64,000 nt of DNA, from positions 40,409-104,408 of IMG/VR virus record IMGVR_UViG_3300002161_000764; one strand, given 5' to 3'. The DNA is from a virus. This document shows positions 59,879 through 64,000 of this stretch, piece by piece. A program made the translations under genes and the position numbers. Under the pieces are notes generated by a model. It was given only the letters and a program-made list of their open reading frames with translations. It was not told the DNA's origin and did no database searches. Position 1 is the stretch's first letter. Every line of letters starts with the position of its first letter.

Positions 59879-60517
59879 TTAGTTAATAAACCAATCTGTA
59901 TAGGATCCTGGGAAATTCTCGGGATTATACAACCAAGGACTATCATCACTAGTATGAAGTTTAATGGTAATTTTAATCTGCTCTAAACTACCAACAAGAA
60001 TAGGCGAGCAAGCAGTAATAAAGTGAGGACCGCCCGGAAAAAATACGATTGTTCCGCGCGTTGGTACAAGACTGAAGTTGTATGCTGGGAATTCTAATTT
60101 TCCGCCATATACTTCAAACCTTGGGTCAAGTGGTACTCCACTGTTAAAGTCTTTTAGCCATAGATAACCAACAAGGTCTGTGTCTTTTGTCTTTATCCAT
60201 TTCTTTCTAAGAAACTTTGAGTTATCACACCCATGTGTTTCACAAGGTACCTCTGGATTTTCAAAATACTGCTGAAAAAGCGGTGTTTCAAAGTTTTTAA
60301 TTCCGCCATTATAACGCTCTTCCATTTCAGACACATTAGGCTGAACGGCTTCTTGCAGATAATTTACTAATTCAGCGTCAATTACAAAGCGCTCATGCTT
60401 TAATGGCTTCCCCTTCTCGTTTAAGGAGGGAGTACTAATACCTAATTGGCTAATAATTAAGTCACACTTAGCAGGTGAGACTGCGTCTTCTATTACGAAG
60501 AAAGGACTTCTAATCAT
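59879..60517 (-). CDS. 2OG-Fe(II) oxygenase-like protein
   Basis: 212 residues. The C-terminal half, GYLWLKDFNSGVPLDPRFEV, GGKLEFPAYNFSLVPTRGTI, VFFPGGPHFITACSPILVGS, follows the jelly-roll pattern of phage 2OG-Fe(II) dioxygenases (GGxLxFP ... PxxGxxVxFP ... H). A distal His is visible (PHFITA); the proximal HxD is not obvious, with THGCD as a candidate. Such genes are common in marine T4-like phages and may hydroxylate proteins or nucleic acids. The activity is uncertain because of the unclear iron triad. Confidence 0.65.
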   Translation of the reverse strand: MIRSPFFVIEDAVSPAKCDLIISQLGISTPSLNEKGKPLKHERFVIDAELVNYLQEAVQPNVSEMEERYNGGIKNFETPLFQQYFENPEVPCETHGCDNSKFLRKKWIKTKDTDLVGYLWLKDFNSGVPLDPRFEVYGGKLEFPAYNFSLVPTRGTIVFFPGGPHFITACSPILVGSLEQIKITIKLHTSDDSPWLYNPENFPGSYTDWFIN

Positions 60518-60526
60518 ATGATATGG

Positions 60527-61075
60527 TTATAAAAAATACTGATGCAGTTCTGGTCCAGCCACTAGATAGGTTTCTCCAAATTTAGACTTTTGAACCTTAG
60601 CAGTTGCACCAGCAACTTTGCCAGTTGATGTTGAAAGCATAAAACGGTGTGTATCTTCCCAGAGTGAAATGGTACTTTCAGTAAGGGCAAATGTAATTTT
60701 ATCGCCTCTCTGAATTTCCTTCACATACAAAACTGTGTGCTTGCCCCTGCGCACAACAACCTTATCGCCGTCAATTGCACATACACCCAGACTTTCCAAC
60801 TTAGCAGGCTCTTCTTCATCCATTCCTGCCAGTTCGTCTTCAGGTGCTACAGTTTCTTCTGGTGCAGTACCAGCCATTTCATCAGCATCACCTTCTCCAG
60901 TTGTTGTCTCATCAGTAGTCTCTTCTTCACTGGTATCCAGCATGCCAATTGCAATGTGTAGAAGATTTTCTGGTTTTGCTTCTACAACTTCAACGTCGTG
61001 ACCAGCACCTTTTAGTGCTTCTTCGCCGGCAGAAGCATCTACTCCAGGAGGTGCAAAAATTACGATCTGTGCCAT
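60527..61075 (-). CDS. Hypothetical protein with acidic linker (possible head/core protein)
   Basis: 182 residues: a small alpha/beta N-terminus (MAQIVIFAPPGVDASAGEEA), an acidic Thr/Glu/Asp linker (about 48-90), and a beta-rich C-terminal domain (VCAIDGDKVVVRRGKHTVLY ... GETYLVAGPELHQYFL). No family recognised. It stands in the cluster of acidic/basic proteins that may be internal head components. Confidence 0.6.
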   Translation of the reverse strand: MAQIVIFAPPGVDASAGEEALKGAGHDVEVVEAKPENLLHIAIGMLDTSEEETTDETTTGEGDADEMAGTAPEETVAPEDELAGMDEEEPAKLESLGVCAIDGDKVVVRRGKHTVLYVKEIQRGDKITFALTESTISLWEDTHRFMLSTSTGKVAGATAKVQKSKFGETYLVAGPELHQYFL

Positions 61076-61080
61076 TTCAT

Positions 61081-61491
61081 TTACTCCAAGCCAGCCAGAA
61101 TCCTAAAGCGCTTTGCCACCGAAGCCGCCTCAGCCTTCTTTTCTTCTGCCTTTGTTTCTACCACAGTTATGGGTGAAGAGCACTCAGCCTCACAGGCAAT
61201 CTTGCACTTATCAATACCAATTCGCTTGACAACGCGGTAGGTCTTGGAGGTGTTGCCTTCAAGAATACCGACGCTGAATACAACGTCAAATGAAACAACA
61301 TCGCACGCTGGGTCAAATGCACCTGATGAAGAAATAGATTCAGCATAAACTGAAACACAGGCAGGGTCGTGCTGATGATGTGGAGAGCCAATCACAACTG
61401 AATCTACAGCATCTGACGCATAGGAAGACTGGGTTCCAATTGTGGGAACAGAAATAACTGGTAGATTCATTTCATTGATTTGTTCTGACAT
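61081..61491 (-). CDS. Hypothetical protein with gp22-like C-terminal tail
   Basis: 136 residues from ATG 61491, chosen because GGAG lies six bases before it; an earlier in-frame ATG at 61509 overlaps the previous gene. The body has several cysteines (HHQHDPACVSVYAE, IDKCKIACEAEC). The end, VAKRFRILAGLE, resembles the gp22 end HLKRLAGIK. A shared docking tail in the prohead core is possible. Confidence 0.6.
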   Translation of the reverse strand: MSEQINEMNLPVISVPTIGTQSSYASDAVDSVVIGSPHHQHDPACVSVYAESISSSGAFDPACDVVSFDVVFSVGILEGNTSKTYRVVKRIGIDKCKIACEAECSSPITVVETKAEEKKAEAASVAKRFRILAGLE

Positions 61492-61505
61492 AGCAAACTC
61501 CATTA

Positions 61506-62186
61506 TCATTCAAGTCTATTTATCGCGGTCTGCCAGAATAAAGCCGCTCTTTCTTTCAATTCTTGCTTTAATTCTTGATTAAACTCAACTAAAAACTCCA
61601 TTGGGAAGCCTGTTTCTGCTACCATTAAAATTACACCGCTGTTTATTTGTGTATCAAACATCTCATTGTGTGCTTCGGCATAGAAGCAAATTTGGAGTTT
61701 ATAATCGTGAATGTCTGTATTATTTTTAACTCTATTTGATGTCTTAAAGTCAATAATTGCGGGTCTTCCCTTATACACACCAACAAGGTCACATCGCCCA
61801 CCGATTTCATATGTTGAGCAGTAAAGGGGAACTTCTTGACCCCAGACTTCATCAATTTTAGAAAGTTTTAACTTAAGAGAATTGAATGACTGCATATCAG
61901 CATATGGCACTGACTTACCGTCAATAGGCTGATTTACGTCTTCACCTTTAAGATAGCGCTCTATTAGCAAATGAACATTAGTACCGCGCGTCGTAGCAGC
62001 ATGACTTACAGCCGCTGCCTTAGCAGCGCCAAGACTTTCCTGCCACTTCTTCAGTGAAGCCTTCTTTTCTTCAGCCTCAGTCTTTCCTAAAACAGTGGTA
62101 ATGGAAGGATAATAACCAAAGGGAGTGTCATACCACCTTTGGTTATTATGAGGAACAGTTGAAAGTTCGGTGTAGTTAAATTTCAC
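61506..62186 (-). CDS. RecB-like PD-(D/E)XK exonuclease
   Basis: 226 residues. RGTNVHLLIERYLKG (H72, the RecB/Cas4-type His), GGRCDLVGVYKG (D133) and AIIDFKTSNR (D146-x-K148) form the PD-(D/E)XK site, and YKLQICFYAEA is the Q/Y motif of this clade. Such phage nucleases process DNA ends in recombination or degrade host DNA. It overlaps the upstream start by ATGA. Confidence 0.85.
   Translation of the reverse strand: MKFNYTELSTVPHNNQRWYDTPFGYYPSITTVLGKTEAEEKKASLKKWQESLGAAKAAAVSHAATTRGTNVHLLIERYLKGEDVNQPIDGKSVPYADMQSFNSLKLKLSKIDEVWGQEVPLYCSTYEIGGRCDLVGVYKGRPAIIDFKTSNRVKNNTDIHDYKLQICFYAEAHNEMFDTQINSGVILMVAETGFPMEFLVEFNQELKQELKERAALFWQTAINRLE
61517..61524 (-). promoter_or_regulatory. T4-type late promoter (GATAAATA)
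   Basis: The minus strand reads GCGATAAATAGAC inside the 3' end of the nuclease gene, 26 bp before the ATG at 61491. Confidence 0.5.
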
Positions 62187-62854
62187 TTTAGTCGTCTATT
62201 CATACGAACGAGACGTCTAGAAGTAGGTTTCCTGCGAGTGCGTTTAGATTTCAAAATTCTGATAATCTTCTTTTTTCTGGATGCTAATTTGAGTTTCATT
62301 CTAGTTCGCGCTTTAGCGCGAGGTTTAAATGCAGCACGTGCACTTGACACAACTCTACCTTTTCTAAACCCCGATGTTACTCTAAAACCGCGCTTTATCT
62401 TCTTTCCTTGACGTCTAAAAGCACGCTTGATTCCTTCTTCTAACTCCTCTTCATTGGAAGATTTGATTATATCATCATCTTCATCCTCAGCATCTTCTTC
62501 AGAAGGTTGCTCTTCTTCATATGTTTCAATGCCAAGTTCTTTTAGAGTTTTTTCATCAAGCACTATACCCTGTGGATAAATTTTGTCATTATCTCTAGAC
62601 AGAACTATACTGTCATCTAAAACTTCTACATACACCGACTTGCCAGAATGGTCCTCAATCTCACCACTCTCACCGTCTTCAGCAAGGTCAAACAGATCAT
62701 TCAGTTGATTAATATCTAACTTTATGATAAATCCTTCTGCTGATAAGATGACGCCGTGATTTGCTAAGTGCCCAACGTTCCATCCTCCTTTAGGGAGGAT
62801 AGGCTCATCAGATACCGTCTCCTTAGACGTAAGTTCCTGTAGAAGTTTCAACAT
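62183..62854 (-). CDS. Putative internal head protein with basic C-terminus
   Basis: 223 residues: a targeting-like start MLKLLQELTS, a folded beta-rich part (20-110), a very acidic stretch (112-140, EEEQPSEEDAEDEDDD) and then 83 residues that are mostly Arg/Lys (RRQGKKIKRGFRVTSGFRKG ... RRKPTSRRLVRMNRRLK). The junction is LEE|G at 138-141, matching the gp21 rule LxE|G. Cleavage would release a basic DNA-binding peptide from its acidic mask. The head role is inferred, not shown. Confidence 0.6.
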   Translation of the reverse strand: MLKLLQELTSKETVSDEPILPKGGWNVGHLANHGVILSAEGFIIKLDINQLNDLFDLAEDGESGEIEDHSGKSVYVEVLDDSIVLSRDNDKIYPQGIVLDEKTLKELGIETYEEEQPSEEDAEDEDDDIIKSSNEEELEEGIKRAFRRQGKKIKRGFRVTSGFRKGRVVSSARAAFKPRAKARTRMKLKLASRKKKIIRILKSKRTRRKPTSRRLVRMNRRLK

Positions 62855-62858
62855 TGGA

Positions 62859-63710
62859 TTACAGGGCTCTACCTTGCTTGCTTAGTTTAGCAACCAACGT
62901 ATTCATTAAACGAAGCATTGATGATTGGCTTCCAATAGCCTTATCACCCATTTCAATCTGTTTCATCTTCATCTTAACTGTTGATGGAAGCTTTGCAACA
63001 TCTACACCGAGAGCAGCAAGTAGCTGCTGAGCAGCCATTTCAAACTCAGATAGTTTTTGTCCTTGAGCAGGAGCTTCATTCATTTCTTCTTCTTTAACGG
63101 TAACTTCAGAGCCAACATTTGCAAGATCTACTCCAAGTTGGTCAGCCAGCATCATAAACTTAGAGCGAACTACGCCACGTTGAACTAGTGATGCAGTGTC
63201 CATTAGTGATGCAGCATCGCGTCTCATTGCACGTGTGAGGAGACCAGATGGGAAGTTTAGGGCTGCTAAAACTTCCTCAATCTGCCTGACTATTTTTGAA
63301 CCAATTAGGTCAATTTCCTTATCGCTTGCCATTGGCTTCTTAGTAATCTTATCAACAACTGGTGCTTCTTCTGCTTCTTTAACCTCTTGACGAGCAAAGC
63401 CCTTTGCAGTTGCAAGCGCAGCAAATAAACGTTGCGCAGCAATGCGTAGAGGTCTGTTGGTTCTCATTTCATCTGCAACTTCAAGAGCAGCGCTTTTTAC
63501 TGCCTTTGGGCGGCTTTCAAGCGTCTCAAGCGAAATGCCTAGCAGGTGATATAGTTGGACGATTTGACGTGCCATAGGCATGGTCAAATTTGCAACTGCT
63601 GGGCTTGTTGATGGAATGCTTGTGATGTCAAAGTTATCCTTAAAGCCATCAACGTCTTTTTCTTTTGCCTCGTTTAGAACGCGGCTTAGGAATTTTTTAC
63701 CGATAGACAT
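62859..63710 (-). CDS. Putative head-associated protein
   Basis: 283 helical residues. The start MSIGKKFLSRVLNEAKEKD has LNE|A, a good gp21 cleavage pattern at residue 14. Two similar helical blocks recur (LYHLLGISLETL ... AAQRLFAALATAKG and AAQQLLAALGVDVAKL), suggesting an internal repeat. AAAGGAG lies five bases before the ATG, and 25 bp overlap the preceding gene. No family recognised. Confidence 0.6.
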   Translation of the reverse strand: MSIGKKFLSRVLNEAKEKDVDGFKDNFDITSIPSTSPAVANLTMPMARQIVQLYHLLGISLETLESRPKAVKSAALEVADEMRTNRPLRIAAQRLFAALATAKGFARQEVKEAEEAPVVDKITKKPMASDKEIDLIGSKIVRQIEEVLAALNFPSGLLTRAMRRDAASLMDTASLVQRGVVRSKFMMLADQLGVDLANVGSEVTVKEEEMNEAPAQGQKLSEFEMAAQQLLAALGVDVAKLPSTVKMKMKQIEMGDKAIGSQSSMLRLMNTLVAKLSKQGRAL

Positions 63711-64000
63711 AAAATCTCCTTTAGTGTATGAAAGTTATTCTCAGCCGCTTTGTTAGCGAGAATTTGTGTTTCTTCAACAGGGGACTTTCCCGTAAGTCCT
63801 CTGCCTAATTTCTTTAGAGCAGACTTTTTCTTTTCTGCTGGTTTTTCTTCTTCAGACTCTTCTTCAGACTCTTCTTCAGACTCTTCTTCAGACTCTTCTG
63901 ATTTTTCTTCCTCAGGTTCAGCCTCTTCAGATGGCTCTTCTTCAGATGGCTCTTCTTCAGATGGCTCTTCTTCAGATGGCTCTTCTTCAGATGGCTCTTC
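63686..64000 (-). CDS. Partial acidic repeat protein (N-terminus beyond window)
   Basis: The frame is open from the right edge to TAA at 63686 (104 codons visible). It has about five EEPSE units, then four ESEE units, then a basic, helical tail (KPAEKKKSALKKLGRGLTGK). Acidic low-complexity proteins next to head-type genes suggest a prohead core or linker role, but this is inference. Confidence 0.7.
   Translation of the reverse strand, partial: EEPSEEEPSEEEPSEEEPSEEEPSEEAEPEEEKSEESEEESEEESEEESEEEKPAEKKKSALKKLGRGLTGKSPVEETQILANKAAENNFHTLKEILCLSVKNS
63852..63899 (-). repeat. 12-bp tandem repeat (four exact copies, ESEE)
   Basis: On the plus strand TCAGACTCTTCT occurs four times in a row without change; it codes for ESEE on the minus strand. 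Confidence 0.95.
63927..64000 (-). repeat. 15-bp tandem repeat (about five exact copies, EEPSE)
   Basis: On the plus strand TCAGATGGCTCTTCT repeats with period 15 and runs off the window edge; it codes for EEPSE on the minus strand. The perfect identity suggests recent expansion. Confidence 0.95.

Noticed and set aside
63852-64000. CRISPR array at the right end
   Set aside because: The repeats are 12 and 15 bp, contiguous without spacers, and in frame with an acidic protein.
1-64000. tRNA genes, integrase or attachment sites
   Set aside because: No cloverleaf-like segment was recognised in the short gaps and no recombinase motif was found; gaps without genes are all under 300 bp.

Overview
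The window is a 64 kb piece of a T4-like (Tevenvirinae-type) tailed phage with a contractile tail. Sequence alone identifies most of the T4 core morphogenesis set: portal gp20, prohead protease gp21, scaffold gp22, major capsid gp23, hub protein gp26, a gp51-like protein, gp48, gp53, a hub protein in the gp27 place, the gp5 spike, gp25, gp6, giant proteins in the gp7/gp8 positions, recombination proteins gp46/gp47 and the late sigma factor gp55. There is no integrase and no tRNA, which fits a lytic phage. An Rz/Rz1-type spanin pair indicates a Gram-negative host. No photosynthesis genes are present, so a cyanobacterial host is not indicated. Intergenic octamers matching TATAAATA, the T4 late promoter that gp55 recognises, occur on both strands.

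Layout. 1-3.7 kb (minus): a partial L7/L12-like gene, a DEDD exonuclease, two conserved unknowns, a structural protein with a C-terminal beta module, a MazG-like pyrophosphohydrolase and an unknown gene. 3.7-13.8 kb (minus): head module (gp20, gp21, core proteins, gp22, gp23) plus a long tape measure. A GIY-YIG homing endonuclease sits between gp20 and gp21, and a dead homing-endonuclease fragment lies beside gp23. 13.9-14.9 kb (plus): gp26 and a gp51-like gene. 14.9-18.3 kb (minus): an unusual cassette of a putative palm-domain polymerase, a small basic protein, an unknown, a PD-(D/E)XK nuclease and a GIY-YIG endonuclease. 18.4-23.7 kb (minus): small genes, gp46, gp47, an EDxHD-type homing endonuclease and gp55. 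23.8-55.1 kb (plus): a nucleotidyltransferase, then the baseplate genes, two giant structural proteins, fibre-type proteins and small free-standing beta-module proteins. 55.1-59.9 kb (plus): spanins, a two-domain cell-wall hydrolase, a papain-like hydrolase, a PAAR spike tip and two unknowns. 59.9-64 kb (minus): a 2OG-Fe(II) oxygenase-like gene, a RecB-like nuclease and several acidic/basic proteins that look like prohead core or internal proteins.

How it fits together. gp55 directs late transcription of head, baseplate and fibre operons. gp46/47 and two PD-(D/E)XK nucleases handle DNA recombination and processing. gp21 probably matures gp23 and a set of proteins carrying short capsid-targeting-like N-termini. 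The spike system (gp5 without a lysozyme domain, plus a PAAR tip) is separate from the wall-degrading enzymes, which are encoded beside the spanins.

Most notable points. (1) A compact 411-residue protein carries A, B and C motifs resembling single-subunit RNA polymerase/family A enzymes, in an operon headed by a homing endonuclease. (2) One beta module occurs eight times in seven genes. (3) A possible gp21-processed basic internal protein is present. (4) Modules are shared between giant baseplate proteins and the tail fibre.
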